A stretch of 64,000 nt of DNA, taken from NCBI RefSeq assembly GCF_002886045.1, contig NZ_CP025791.1:3611001-3675000 (forward strand). The letters run 5' to 3'. The notes under the pieces are model-generated. The model saw only the letters and a list, made by a program, of their open reading frames with translations, was not told where the DNA came from and did not search any database. Position numbers and translations under genes: made by a program. This document shows positions 8,991-18,606 of the stretch, piece after piece. This DNA is from Flavivirga eckloniae (GTDB lineage: Bacteria; Bacteroidota; Bacteroidia; Flavobacteriales; Flavobacteriaceae). Within the stretch, counting starts at the first letter, position 1, and each line of letters begins with the position of its first letter.

Positions 8991-9157
8991 TGCCAATATT
9001 AGAAGGTTTTACCTTAAAAGCTAGCTTGTTTTTAAAACTAACATATGTTAATAAATAAACAGAAATAGTTAAATTAATTTTTCAATCTATCATTTTTACT
9101 CTAAAATAAATCAGTTTTCTTAAATTCCTATTAAAATAGTAGGAATTACTTTTTTTA

Positions 9158-9192
9158 TTTTGAATTTAGTATTAATTTCGGCAAAAAATTTG
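9158..9192 (+). promoter_or_regulatory. Candidate promoter of the ferredoxin gene
   Basis: TTTTG at 9158-9162 is separated by 22 nt from AAAATTTG at 9185-9192. The latter matches the Bacteroidetes -7 element TAnnTTTG at all but one position. The implied start of transcription is only a few bases before the ATG at 9206, giving a very short leader. Weak evidence. Confidence 0.3.
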
Positions 9193-9205
9193 CACTAAAA
9201 CACTC

Positions 9206-9535
9206 ATGGAAGATATTAATATTAAAATAAAAGATAGAGAAGGTACATTGCATGATATTGTTGCTCCAACAGATATGGCAATGAATCTTATGGAAGTTGT
9301 AAGGTCTTACGAATTAGCCCCAGAAGGTACAATTGGAGTATGTGGAGGAATGGCCATGTGTGCATCTTGTCAATGCTACGTATTAAGTCAAACAGATTTG
9401 CCAGAAATGAGCGATGATGAAGAAGCGATGCTTGCAGAGGCTTTTGATGTAAAAAACAATAGCCGTTTGGGTTGCCAGATACAAATAACTCCAGAAATGC
9501 AGGGACTAGAGGTTGAGTTAGCACCAGAGAGTTAG
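9206..9535 (+). CDS. [2Fe-2S] ferredoxin, adrenodoxin type
   Basis: Small soluble electron carrier of 109 aa. The cluster ligands follow the adrenodoxin spacing C46-x5-C52-x2-C55-x34-C90, set in GVCGGMAMCASC and RLGC. The fold is the beta-grasp ferredoxin (two N-terminal strands DINIKIKDREG / LHDIVA, then the helix before the cluster loop). The family serves Fe-S cluster assembly or redox enzymes. It stands alone here, 784 bp after the end of the complex I operon, which itself lacks nuoE, F and G in the visible part. A link between the two is only speculation. Confidence 0.88.
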   Translation: MEDINIKIKDREGTLHDIVAPTDMAMNLMEVVRSYELAPEGTIGVCGGMAMCASCQCYVLSQTDLPEMSDDEEAMLAEAFDVKNNSRLGCQIQITPEMQGLEVELAPES

Positions 9536-9910
9536 GTAATTCCTGCGGCCTGTGCTGAACTTGTTTCAGTAAGGCAGGAGTCTCATAAATAATAACTAAA
9601 ATTAATGTGAATCTTGTTTAAGAGTTCAAGGTGTTCCTCCCTATTAAAAAGGGAGGTGGATCCCTATGAGATCGGGATTCGGAGGGTTATATATGTTTGT
9701 TATTTTTAATAAAACTCCTCTTTCTTCCTATTTTTATCAAAATCGAAATTCATTTCTCGGCTTTAAATTAAAGAGGAGAGCACTGTGACAGTAAAAAAAT
9801 AGTTCTGAAACAAGTCTGGGACACACACCGACATAAATTTTCTTATCCAGAATTCACATTAAGATTATTAAAAGCTTGAACCTGACTCTATCTAGTCTGG
9901 GCTTTAGTTT
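9536..9910. repeat. Repeat-rich convergent spacer
   Basis: 375 bp without a gene between the ferredoxin and the convergent DUF1853 gene. It contains a hairpin with stem CCTCCCT/AGGGAGG (about 9636-9657), followed by a degenerate GGGATTCGGAGGG piece, and an arm pair ACTCCTCTTTC...AAAGAGGAGAG (about 9713-9780). These are typical short inverted repeats of flavobacterial spacers and could terminate transcription from both sides. Confidence 0.5.
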
Positions 9911-10705
9911 CTACCACCAAACCAAAAACATCTTTTTCAATTCGCCATTTTTGAATTTTACCCAACACAATGGAGAGAATTGTTGCTCAAAATAATCTTT
10001 GGCGATTATTTCAAATTCATTAAAGTTCAGCCATTTTAAATTGGTATGCGGTCTTACCAACCAGTCTTTCTTTTTGGGCACGTAAAATTTACAGTCATTA
10101 AACTGGTTTAGTTGATTGCGGTTTATATAAAACCCAACAATACACTTGCTGTTTAGTGTTTTAAGTTGCACATCCTGATTTGAAAACGGTACAAACAGCT
10201 GTGCTTTAAAGTAAACTTGTTGCGAAATGTCTTCTGGTGTTAAGCTAAGGGTTTTTAAATAGTTTTCGCATTGAGGGGTGTTTAGAAGTGGGAGTTGTTT
10301 TTCTTTTAGTTTGGTGATTTTTTCTTTTAAGGAATCTTTTCTGTTCGGACCAATAAGGTGATCAATCTCATTTGCTCCAACAGAAGAATCGTAGAGGTAT
10401 AATTTATAAATAATCTCTAAATGAATTGGCTTATTGTCTTTAAGAAGTAAACAATCCAGTTCTCCTAACGTAATTTTGTTATCTTGAATTTGAACGTTTT
10501 CGGCTAAGATAGAAATGTTCTCATGCTGTTCTAGTTCAAAAGAAACGAATCGCTCAACGTATTTCCCTAAACGAAGTGTTTCGTCAATACTAATATCAAT
10601 TTTGTTAGACTTTGAAACAATTTCAAACTGATTTAAGTTAGCAACGCTATTACTTTTCCATAAAAAGGGAGTGTTTAAAAAGCCTATATATCTTTTTTGA
10701 AGCAT
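9911..10705 (-). CDS. DUF1853 family protein
   Basis: 264 aa, soluble, no signal peptide. The middle of the protein has the DUF1853 hallmarks: LGELDCLLL followed by a second acidic strand (IHLEIIYKLYLYD), then HLIGPNRKDSLKEKITKL and QLPLLNTPQ. The G-E-x-D...E-x-x-x-K layout resembles the core of PD-(D/E)XK nuclease-like folds, but the molecular function of DUF1853 is not known. It is encoded 23 bp downstream of the metallophosphoesterase gene on the same strand, so the two are probably co-transcribed. Confidence 0.75.
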   Translation of the reverse strand: MLQKRYIGFLNTPFLWKSNSVANLNQFEIVSKSNKIDISIDETLRLGKYVERFVSFELEQHENISILAENVQIQDNKITLGELDCLLLKDNKPIHLEIIYKLYLYDSSVGANEIDHLIGPNRKDSLKEKITKLKEKQLPLLNTPQCENYLKTLSLTPEDISQQVYFKAQLFVPFSNQDVQLKTLNSKCIVGFYINRNQLNQFNDCKFYVPKKKDWLVRPHTNLKWLNFNEFEIIAKDYFEQQFSPLCWVKFKNGELKKMFLVWW

Positions 10706-10728
10706 TGCTTAGTAAGTGATAGAATTAA

Positions 10729-11628
10729 TTATTCGGTTTTATAATCAATCAACTTTCTAGGGCCTTCAAGTACGGTTCTCACAATTTGTAGTGTGCCGTC
10801 TTCCTTGGTAGCAATGTGCCATTTGATTAATGAAATGTCCCCACTTTCAATTTCAATTCCTGTTATGCTTCGTGGGTGTACACAACTTCCATCATTAAAA
10901 AAGGCTATGTCTCCGGGTTCCGGAAAACGAGGTCTGTGTGTGTGGCCAACAACCGTTAATAAGTTGTTGTTTTCGCTAATCCATTTTTTGGTTCTACGTT
11001 CTACTTTAATGAGTTCTTTGTAGTTTTTTGCAGGGCTTGTAGGATCTGCAATTCCCATAACATTTAATGGTTTCCAAAGTATACGTACTAAAAAACGACT
11101 CCATTTCCAGAACAAAAAATTCCACCAGTCAGCTTGATGTCCGTGGGTTAAAAAAACTTGCTGACCGGTCCTGGTATGTTTTAAAATCAGGCCTTCGTGA
11201 TATGCGAGATCTTTAAACAGCTCAACATCTTCACCGGTTTTAGCATCAAAATAAGTAGATAAGTGTTTCTTTACATAATTAGGGTTTCTATATACCATAT
11301 CATGATTACCCCAAATCATATGTAATTTATGTTCCTTATGAAATTGCTTCATCAGCATAAACACATTTTTATGTGCGTTTAAAATGGCATTAAAAGATAT
11401 ATTTTCCCATAGTTCATCGCCATCACCAAGTTCGCAATATTGAAACCCTTCAGAATAGTAATGTTTTAGAGCGTGGAAATAAATGTTTCGGTTATTTGCA
11501 AAATCATCGGCAAAACTATTGTCCCCACGATGACAATCGCTAAATAATATAAACTTACTATTATCATCAAAGTCAATGATTTTAGCATTTTTATAAGCGT
11601 TGTCTAATCTCTTTTTGGATGAAAGCAT
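10729..11628 (-). CDS. Calcineurin-like metallophosphoesterase
   Basis: 299 aa. All the metal-binding signatures of the superfamily are visible: SDCHRGD (D31, H33), GDGDE (69-72 region), WGNHD (about 105-109), THGH (about 167) and VGHTH (about 227). It is probably a cytosolic phosphoesterase; the substrate cannot be told. A 'D-C-H' in place of the usual 'D-x-H' is within normal variation. It is separated from the upstream PEPCK gene by a strong bidirectional terminator and is followed by the DUF1853 gene. Confidence 0.85.
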   Translation of the reverse strand: MLSSKKRLDNAYKNAKIIDFDDNSKFILFSDCHRGDNSFADDFANNRNIYFHALKHYYSEGFQYCELGDGDELWENISFNAILNAHKNVFMLMKQFHKEHKLHMIWGNHDMVYRNPNYVKKHLSTYFDAKTGEDVELFKDLAYHEGLILKHTRTGQQVFLTHGHQADWWNFLFWKWSRFLVRILWKPLNVMGIADPTSPAKNYKELIKVERRTKKWISENNNLLTVVGHTHRPRFPEPGDIAFFNDGSCVHPRSITGIEIESGDISLIKWHIATKEDGTLQIVRTVLEGPRKLIDYKTE

Positions 11629-11643
11629 GAGGTAAATGTAAAC

Positions 11644-11675
11644 AAAAAAAGCGTTTCATATAGAAACGCTTTTTT
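11644..11675 (-). terminator. Rho-independent terminator after the PEPCK gene
   Basis: Stem GCGTTTC/GAAACGC (11651-11657 and 11663-11669) with loop ATATA, flanked by an A-tract on one side and a T-tract on the other. It can therefore act in both directions. On the minus strand it lies about 90 bp after the stop of the 1148-aa gene. Confidence 0.8.
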
Positions 11676-11757
11676 AAGATTTGGAAAACAAAAGGATTTA
11701 ATATAATGTGTATTGCAATCCAAAAAATTTAAGTTACGAACTATTAAGATGTTACTC

Positions 11758-14700
11758 TTACTTCTTAAAGAGTGGATCTGCTCCAATAGTACCTACCAAA
11801 CTATTTAAATAGTCTTCGGTTTTTACGTTATCGTATAACTCTTTAACAGATTCTAAACGCTCTTCAAGATTCATCTCTGTAACTAATCCGGCATTACTAG
11901 GATTCGCTATAAACGTTTCTAAATAAGAGATTTGAGAATCGTAAAAACGAATATCTTTTTGCTGTTTTAATGCTAGACGTTCTTTATACCAATCGCTATT
12001 TAATACATAGTCTCTATCAAAGTACTTTCTTAATTCAGGATCGCTAATGCTTTTCCCTTCATAATTACCATATGCCATGATATGTAATAAAATTTTCAAT
12101 GGAGGAATGGCTGCTTCAACACTTCCTTCTTCAAAGTAATTCAAGGCTACTTTTTGTTGCGCTTCCATAATGTTTTTAATACCATCAACATAATCATCTA
12201 ACCCTTGTAATTCAGGTTTTAACATTCTTTCGCTAAAAACAGCTGTTGGTTCATCGAATATACGGTTTAAACATCTCAAAGAGAAGGTGTTAGTAATTCT
12301 GTATCCTAAACGACTGGCTAAAACAGTTTCGCCATTATACTCGAAATCTTCAAGTTTTTCAAGAGAACCGTTAGTGATTAGGTGTTTAGGATCTCTGTCT
12401 TCTGGCTCCAGTCTGGCCCAAATTTCTGGAATCAATAAACTAATATCGTGGTCCATTTTGTTTTCTGAACCAATGTAACCAGCAGCCGTACTGAATCCGT
12501 TCGATTCTGTTAAGATATGCGATAACAGAGCGTTATTCAGGTCGGTTGTAGGCGTTAACATGTTAAATGGTGCTTTTGTTAATGCCCCTTCGGTTCCAGC
12601 TCCAGTTGTAGATGGTGATTTACCTGTTAAGCTAGAAATAAACTCCATAAACAATTCTGGTGTCTCCTGATAATGAATTGGATTGTACACCGCTAATGGA
12701 CGTATACCAGCCTCTTTGTCAACTGGGTTATTTCTTCTACCTGGTAATATGGCATTCACAACATGAATTACTGGGTCTTCCGATTTTATTTGTCTAGATA
12801 AACGCACCCCAATGTCTGCCAAATAAGTAGCTTCAGTCTCATTAAAAGTTCTGTTTGGTTCTAAGTAACGAGGGTTGTTTGTTGGAACTCCGTCTACAAT
12901 TCTGGTATGTGATGGTATCACGAAATTTTCTTCATCATTCGGACTATTCACAATACTGATAAGAAAGTCTTTTACAGGTTGCGTGTATTTATCAAAATTG
13001 ATGGTGTCTTCGTAAAGTGCTATAGCATCCTCTTTTTTCATTAACCTGTAATTGGTTAAGAAACGACCATCTGACACAATATCCAATTCGGCAAGTTTAT
13101 CGTAACCTCTAACGATGGCCTCATCTGGTCTTTGGAATAAATGTGCTTCACAGTTAATAAGCACTTTTACACTTTTATTGTCGAATGATGGGTTTAAGTT
13201 TTTTAACTGCTCTCTTGGTAATGTAATCGATGCAGAAATATCATCTTCTGTTTGTATTTTTTCACAAGGAGAGAAATCAGATCTTAGCTTATTAAGCATC
13301 CAGTTTCCTTTCTGATTAAAACCAAGGCGCACATAGCTACCAACTACAGGGGTGTTGTTATGTAAAAGCCCAGTACCTTTTTTACCATTTATAATTTCTA
13401 CAGACATGTAATCCTTCCAGTTTAAAACACCGTGAGCCTGTCTGTATAATCGTTTTACAAATAATACTAAAGATCGAATATGTGACGGAATGTTTTCGAG
13501 GAATTCATTGAATTCATCTGAGTTTTCTTCTGAAGGAATTAGCAATTTTACTGCAGAACTTAAGGTTCTATCTTCGCTTAAGAATGGTCTCGATTTTGGT
13601 CTGTTAGGGTCTTTAACTTTCCATCTGGTTGAGTAATCGAATTCAATAATTTCGTCTGCTTTCTTAAAATCTTCTTCTATATCCTGAATGTTAAACGGAC
13701 TATAGGTAATAGCATTTTGCATAGATTTAGAAATCTCAGACTTACCTCCACCGGATACTGTACAAGGTTTGTGGCAGAAAACACCTTCTGCAAACGTATC
13801 AACGATACGCCATAAATCGACTGATTTATGCTTTTCTAATCTAAATTTATTTCCCGTTGGGTGCACATATGTTTTATATGGAGACAATAGTAGCTTTTGC
13901 TCTTTATCGTTATGTGTCCATGTAATACTATTTGTATTGGTATTTACATATGCAAATTCTGGTATGTATACTATATTAGGGTACTTCTTATCTATCGCAT
14001 AGTTTTCTGGTTTAACCTCTATTCTATCTCCTAATAATTCTTTTACGTTTTCGAAACTATGACGATAATTATGGAATTCGGAATAGTCTTTTCCATCTAA
14101 TGTATCTCCCATCACCCTTCTTGCAAAAGCGATTGCTCCACCAGCATGCTCTTCTTCAACTAAACCAAATAAATTTGCAGAATAGCTTATTTGTGTTTTA
14201 ATCTCTTTTTTAGAATAACCGTAATAGTTATCGGCGATAAGTGTTACTACAACACCACTGTCGTCTCTACAAGTTATTTTAAAGGCACCTCCATCGTTGT
14301 ACAATTCATTTTCATCTTTCCAGCACATACCATCTTTTCTTTGACGCTCTGTTGCATCATCAAAATGAGGTAGTCCTACAGCTTTCTTTTTTAAGGTTTT
14401 TAGTTGAGGAGCTAAAACAATACAACCAGTGTGTCCTGTCCAGTGTTCAATATCTAATGCAGCATCGTTTTGTGCTAGATTTGGATCGCCTGCATTTCCA
14501 AATATGGATTCAACAAAGTCTAAATTACTTACCAAACTACCTGGGGCAAAGAAACGGACTTCTAAAGATTTTTTTGAGGATACTCCTTTTACTTCAGGGC
14601 ATACTGTGGGTCTCAATAACATAGAGATCATAGTTTTAGCCTGATCTTTTTGATTTGATGTAAATGGCAATGTTTTTAATTCGTCGGACGGACTAAAAGC

Positions 14701-15204
14701 TGCTTTTAAGAAGTGACTTAAAACAACTTTAGGAACTTCTTTTTTGTTTAAAGGTACAGGTAGTGGGCCTTCTACTATATGGAAGGTTCCTTTTGTGGTT
14801 CTTTTGTCGTGTAATGGGTTGTTTAAAATCCCTTGTTTTATACGATGCGACGTAACAAGATCACTTTTAAAGGAATTTCCGTTAGGAGGCAAACTTACCT
14901 CTCTTGCCTGTCCTTTTTTTGATAAAATTAACGTATCGTTTGGCAATACGAATGGTTTATCAATAGAAACATCTTTTAAATACTCATTGATGAAGTTTTG
15001 AATTCTGGAATCTGCAGGCGAGAGGTGATTTCCTAAAAGTCTCGATTTTTCTTGAATACTTTTAATTAAATCGCTAGTTAATTCCTCAAACTTCGGATTA
15101 CAGAACTTCTCCGTGCTATTCGCTTCATCTATAAAAGTTGGCTGCCCTAATGACGCTAGTTGTAAATTGATAAATTGGATAATGTCTTTTCTTGATTCTT
15201 GCAT
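11758..15204 (-). CDS. Probable PPi-type phosphoenolpyruvate carboxykinase
   Basis: Very large soluble protein of 1148 aa. I assign it to the PPi-dependent PEPCK family, which is around 1100-1150 aa and interconverts PEP and oxaloacetate with PPi/Pi instead of a nucleotide. The features I rely on are the N-terminal pattern LSPADSRIQNFINEYL, the block HDKRTTKGTFHIVEGPLPVP, LLRPTVCPEV, NLDFVESIFGNAGDP, WTGHTGCIVLAPQ, DDATERQRKDG, and a phosphate-loop-like SGGGKSEISKS near residues 480-492. This is recognition from memory of the family, not a search result. The gene is monocistronic, with its own terminator. A TAACTTTG -7-like element lies at 15248-15255 (minus strand), but its -33 partner is 26 nt away. 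Confidence 0.65.
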   Translation of the reverse strand: MQESRKDIIQFINLQLASLGQPTFIDEANSTEKFCNPKFEELTSDLIKSIQEKSRLLGNHLSPADSRIQNFINEYLKDVSIDKPFVLPNDTLILSKKGQAREVSLPPNGNSFKSDLVTSHRIKQGILNNPLHDKRTTKGTFHIVEGPLPVPLNKKEVPKVVLSHFLKAAFSPSDELKTLPFTSNQKDQAKTMISMLLRPTVCPEVKGVSSKKSLEVRFFAPGSLVSNLDFVESIFGNAGDPNLAQNDAALDIEHWTGHTGCIVLAPQLKTLKKKAVGLPHFDDATERQRKDGMCWKDENELYNDGGAFKITCRDDSGVVVTLIADNYYGYSKKEIKTQISYSANLFGLVEEEHAGGAIAFARRVMGDTLDGKDYSEFHNYRHSFENVKELLGDRIEVKPENYAIDKKYPNIVYIPEFAYVNTNTNSITWTHNDKEQKLLLSPYKTYVHPTGNKFRLEKHKSVDLWRIVDTFAEGVFCHKPCTVSGGGKSEISKSMQNAITYSPFNIQDIEEDFKKADEIIEFDYSTRWKVKDPNRPKSRPFLSEDRTLSSAVKLLIPSEENSDEFNEFLENIPSHIRSLVLFVKRLYRQAHGVLNWKDYMSVEIINGKKGTGLLHNNTPVVGSYVRLGFNQKGNWMLNKLRSDFSPCEKIQTEDDISASITLPREQLKNLNPSFDNKSVKVLINCEAHLFQRPDEAIVRGYDKLAELDIVSDGRFLTNYRLMKKEDAIALYEDTINFDKYTQPVKDFLISIVNSPNDEENFVIPSHTRIVDGVPTNNPRYLEPNRTFNETEATYLADIGVRLSRQIKSEDPVIHVVNAILPGRRNNPVDKEAGIRPLAVYNPIHYQETPELFMEFISSLTGKSPSTTGAGTEGALTKAPFNMLTPTTDLNNALLSHILTESNGFSTAAGYIGSENKMDHDISLLIPEIWARLEPEDRDPKHLITNGSLEKLEDFEYNGETVLASRLGYRITNTFSLRCLNRIFDEPTAVFSERMLKPELQGLDDYVDGIKNIMEAQQKVALNYFEEGSVEAAIPPLKILLHIMAYGNYEGKSISDPELRKYFDRDYVLNSDWYKERLALKQQKDIRFYDSQISYLETFIANPSNAGLVTEMNLEERLESVKELYDNVKTEDYLNSLVGTIGADPLFKK

Positions 15205-15348
15205 GATATTTAAAAGTTAGAATACATATCGTATTCAAGTTCACGCACAAAGTTAAAATGCGAATTATTTTAAAAACATGTCAAAAGTCAGTATTCCTAT
15301 AATTTTTATAAGAAAACGTTTTCGTAAAATAGAAAAGAGAAATTATAA

Positions 15349-16527
15349 TTATTTAAAAGCGTTTAAGCCCGTAATATCTAACCCTGTGATAAGCAAATGG
15401 ATATCGTGAGTGCCCTCGTAGGTAATAACGCTCTCTAAATTCATAGAGTGGCGCATAATACTATATTCGCCGGTTATACCCATACCGCCAAGCATTTGCC
15501 TTGCTTCTCGTGCAATATTTATGGCCATATCTACATTGTTACGTTTTGCCATAGATATTTGCGCCGATGTAGCTTTGTCATCATTACGTAAAACACCAAG
15601 CCTCCAGGTTAAAAGTTGTGCTTTAGTAATTTCAGTAATCATTTCTGCTAATTTTTTTTGCTGTAGCTGAAATTGACCAATAGGTTTTCCAAATTGAATA
15701 CGTTCTTTGCTGTATCTTAGAGCGGTATCGTAACAGTCCATTGCTGCACCAATAGCGCCCCAGGCTATGCCATAACGAGCAGAGTCTAAACAGCCTAGCG
15801 GAGCTCCCAAACCAGATTTATTAGGTAATAAATTTTCTTTTGGAACCTTTACATTATCGAAAATGAGCTCGCCGGTTGAGGAAGCACGAAGCGACCATTT
15901 GTTATGAGTTTCTGGTGTTGTAAACCCTTCCATGCCACGCTCAACGATTAAGCCGTGTATACGTCCTTCTTCATTTTTTGCCCAAACAACTGCCACTTGA
16001 GCAAAAGGTGCATTACTAATCCACATTTTGGCACCATTTAAAAGATAGTGGTCTCCCATATCTTTAAAATTAGTAATCATACCTCCTGGGTTACTGCCAT
16101 GGTCTGGCTCTGTTAAGCCAAAACAGCCAATCCATTCACCGCTTGCTAATTTTGGTAAATATTTTTCACGTTGTTCTTCGTTACCATATTTCCAAATAGG
16201 ATACATAACTAATGAAGATTGTACCGATGCCGTACTCCTAACTCCAGAATCTCCACGTTCAATTTCCTGCATGATTAAACCGTAAGAAATTTGATCCAGA
16301 CCAGCACCACCATACTCCATGGGGATGTAGGGGCCAAATGCACCAATTTCTGCTAATCCGTTAATAATTTGCGTTGGGAATTCTGCTTTTTGTGCATAGT
16401 CTTCTATAATTGGAGAGACTTCACGTTTTACCCATTCACGAGCTGCATCACGCACTAATTTATGTTCGTCTGTAAGTAACTCATCAAGGTTATAGTAATC
16501 CGGTGCTTCAAATAGGTCAGGTCGCAT
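15349..16527 (-). CDS. gcdH: Glutaryl-CoA dehydrogenase (acyl-CoA dehydrogenase family)
   Basis: 392-aa FAD enzyme that oxidatively decarboxylates glutaryl-CoA to crotonyl-CoA in lysine/tryptophan breakdown. Family features are GCFGLTEPDHGSNPGGM (substrate/FAD loop, about 135-151), the Arg-rich helix LRYSKERIQFGKPIGQFQLQQ, QMLGGMGITGEYSIMRH, and the catalytic glutamate in TYEGTHDIH near residue 372. The YEGTHDIH form and the short N-terminus (LFEAPDYYNLDELLTDE) are characteristic of GcdH rather than short-chain acyl-CoA dehydrogenases. It is transcribed alone, downstream of trmN6. Confidence 0.88.
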   Translation of the reverse strand: MRPDLFEAPDYYNLDELLTDEHKLVRDAAREWVKREVSPIIEDYAQKAEFPTQIINGLAEIGAFGPYIPMEYGGAGLDQISYGLIMQEIERGDSGVRSTASVQSSLVMYPIWKYGNEEQREKYLPKLASGEWIGCFGLTEPDHGSNPGGMITNFKDMGDHYLLNGAKMWISNAPFAQVAVVWAKNEEGRIHGLIVERGMEGFTTPETHNKWSLRASSTGELIFDNVKVPKENLLPNKSGLGAPLGCLDSARYGIAWGAIGAAMDCYDTALRYSKERIQFGKPIGQFQLQQKKLAEMITEITKAQLLTWRLGVLRNDDKATSAQISMAKRNNVDMAINIAREARQMLGGMGITGEYSIMRHSMNLESVITYEGTHDIHLLITGLDITGLNAFK

Positions 16528-16635
16528 AAAGATTAAATTTAAGTGTGTTTTAAATAAAGTTTTTAATAAAAATGCTGTTTTTTTGTTAATTCAACATTTT
16601 AAGGGCTTAAATTTACTTAATTCTTACTGATTCAA

Positions 16636-17379
16636 TTACATTTTTAGGTAAAAATCTTTAGTAAGATTTATATAATCTTCTGTGTATTGATGTCTCGATG
16701 TTTCAATAACTAAACAGTTGGTTTCTACATCACTTTTTTGTTTGTTTACAGGCGCGTCTGCTGTTTCGAAAGTGAATTCGATTAAACTTCGTTTAATTTC
16801 AGAGGTTGGAGTGCCTTTTACATGTAGTTTTCTATTAGGAACAAGTTTAAACTTTGCAGCCAAATCTATAAACTTTTCTTCTTCTTTAAATGGGATAATT
16901 ATAGAAAATATACCGTTTTCAGATAGCAGTTTTGATACACTTTCTATTAAATGATCGAAAGGCATGGCATCTTGAAATCTTGCCATATCACGCTGTTTGT
17001 TATCTGTTTTGCAGTCTTCGGAATAAAAAGGAGGATTAGAAACAATAAGATCGTAAGTATCGTCAATTTCGTCGGCGAATTCTTCCAGAGAAGCGTGGTA
17101 ACAAAATAAGCGGTCTCCCCAGGGGGATTGCTCAAAATTATCAACACATTGTTCGTAGGCATAATCGTCAATTTCAATCGCATCAATGACTTCAGCATGA
17201 CTCCGTTGCGCTAGCATAAGTGATAAAATACCTGTGCCTGCACCAATGTCTAATGTAGAAAAAAGTTTATCTTTAACCGAAATCCAAGCACCAAGTAAAA
17301 CGCTATCGGTACCTATTTTCATGGCGCATTGTTCTTGGTTTACGGAAAATTGTTTGAAAACAAAGGGTTTTTTAGGCAT
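16636..17379 (-). CDS. trmN6: tRNA1(Val) (adenine(37)-N6)-methyltransferase
   Basis: Class I SAM-dependent methyltransferase of the YfiC/TrmN6 group (247 aa), which makes m6A37 in tRNA1-Val. Motifs are FKQFSVNQEQCAMKIGTDSVLLGAW (the family's N-terminal signature, shown in part), LDIGAGTGILSLML (motif I) and the catalytic IVSNPPFY (motif IV, N6-adenine type). I chose the ATG at 17379 (MPKKPFVFK). The longer form from 17436 adds 19 residues with no family counterpart. Confidence 0.88.
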   Translation of the reverse strand: MPKKPFVFKQFSVNQEQCAMKIGTDSVLLGAWISVKDKLFSTLDIGAGTGILSLMLAQRSHAEVIDAIEIDDYAYEQCVDNFEQSPWGDRLFCYHASLEEFADEIDDTYDLIVSNPPFYSEDCKTDNKQRDMARFQDAMPFDHLIESVSKLLSENGIFSIIIPFKEEEKFIDLAAKFKLVPNRKLHVKGTPTSEIKRSLIEFTFETADAPVNKQKSDVETNCLVIETSRHQYTEDYINLTKDFYLKM

Positions 17380-17525
17380 GAAATTATGTTTGAAGTTTAC
17401 GGCAATAGTATGAAATAAAAAGAAAGGATGAAGCAAAAATTATAACGTATATAAAAAAATAATGTCAAAGATATCCGTTAGTATTATAGCTAACGTATAT
17501 GAAAATAGTGGCTTAATTGTAAATA

Positions 17526-17975
17526 ATGAAAAAAGAAGATAAAATTTTAGTGAAATTAAACGATGTTTTTTTAATGAATGAGGCTATTGAAAAAACTTAT
17601 GAAAAAACATGCGAAAAAGCTTCCAATACAAGTACAAAAGCTTTTTTAAAAGAAAAAAGCTTAGAGCGACATAATTTTGGTGAAATGTTGCAAGATGAAA
17701 TTAAAAAGTTTGATACAAATGTTGAGGAATCGATAATGACAAGAAGACGGTATCATCTTTATATGAAAAGCTTTAGTAGTTTATTACAAATAGAGAATAA
17801 TAGAGATTTGCTAAATGCTATTTATGATGTTGAGCTATTATGTATAGAAAAATATAACAAACTACTTAGGGAAATTAATCTCTCTTTATCCTTGTGTAGA
17901 TTATTGGTAAAGCAACAGGATAATATCCAAAATGGAATGCGTTTAATAAAAAAAGAATTGGTTTTTATTAAATAG
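17526..17975 (+). CDS. Four-helix-bundle protein, DUF2383/PA2169-like
   Basis: 149 aa, almost entirely predicted helix. The N-terminal half (VKLNDVFLMNEAIEKTYEKTCEKA, then LKEKSLERHNFGEMLQDEIKKFD) resembles the ferritin-like bundle called DUF2383/PA2169. In that family the first helix begins with 'LNDL' and an E-R-x-x-F sequence occurs in the second. No metal site is obvious: a single His and scattered Glu are present. Function unknown. It is convergent with rimM, 15 bp apart. Assignment is by pattern only. Confidence 0.55.
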   Translation: MKKEDKILVKLNDVFLMNEAIEKTYEKTCEKASNTSTKAFLKEKSLERHNFGEMLQDEIKKFDTNVEESIMTRRRYHLYMKSFSSLLQIENNRDLLNAIYDVELLCIEKYNKLLREINLSLSLCRLLVKQQDNIQNGMRLIKKELVFIK

Positions 17976-17990
17976 CCTCTCGTTAAACGC

Positions 17991-18515
17991 TTATAGGTAT
18001 AGGTCGATTAGCCCTTCTGGTGTTTTAACCAAAATAGTTTTATTATCCCTGTCTACTTTCACTATAAATTCATCATTCATAGGAATTAAAACTTCAATAC
18101 CATCTCGGTCGATTTCAAAAAGCGATTGCGCTGTTGAATCGTTTACGGCTTTAATGGTTCCTACTTTTCCGTAATTGGAATCTTCAATAGTAAATCCAAT
18201 AACTTCATGGAAATAAAATTTATTACCTTCCAGTTTTGGGAGCAGGTCAAGCGGTAAATATAATTCGCTTTTCATTATGGCATCTGCATCAGCTTCTTCA
18301 TCTACATCCTCAAACTTAATGCGTAGTAATTCGGATTTATGCAATTGCGAGTGCTCTATAAAAAACGGTACGAGGTTATTCCTTAGATTTAAAAAAATGG
18401 CATCAAGGTTTTCATAAAGTTCAGGTTGATCTGTATCGAGTTTAGCTAAAACTTCACCTTTAAAGCTATATTTTTTTACAATTTTACCTAAGTAAAAACA
18501 ATCTTCTTTTTGCAT
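17991..18515 (-). CDS. rimM: Ribosome maturation factor RimM
   Basis: 174 aa, normal length for RimM, which binds S19 and assists 16S rRNA 3'-domain maturation in the 30S subunit. The N-terminal beta-barrel contains YLGKIVKKYSFKGEV, the family's G-x-I-x-x-x-x-G-x-x-G-E-V. The C-terminal PRC-barrel contains the segment FYFHEVIGFTIED, YGKVGTIKAV, LIPMNDEFI and KTPEGLIDLYL. It lies downstream of rpsP, as in the usual rpsP-rimM order, but here a terminator and a repeat element sit between the two genes. Confidence 0.95.
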   Translation of the reverse strand: MQKEDCFYLGKIVKKYSFKGEVLAKLDTDQPELYENLDAIFLNLRNNLVPFFIEHSQLHKSELLRIKFEDVDEEADADAIMKSELYLPLDLLPKLEGNKFYFHEVIGFTIEDSNYGKVGTIKAVNDSTAQSLFEIDRDGIEVLIPMNDEFIVKVDRDNKTILVKTPEGLIDLYL

Positions 18516-18606
18516 GACAAATGTTTTTTGTCATTCCGGCCTTTCGACTATCGCTCAAGATAACTTTGGCAGGAATCTTTTTAAAATTTATTTCAAAGTT
18601 TATGAG

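Noticed and set aside
10793-11023. Plus-strand open frame of 76 codons
   Set aside because: Antisense to the metallophosphoesterase, whose metal-binding motifs fix the minus-strand frame.
13769-15001. Several plus-strand open frames of 60-90 codons inside the PEPCK gene
   Set aside because: All are antisense shadows of one long, continuous, conserved minus-strand gene.
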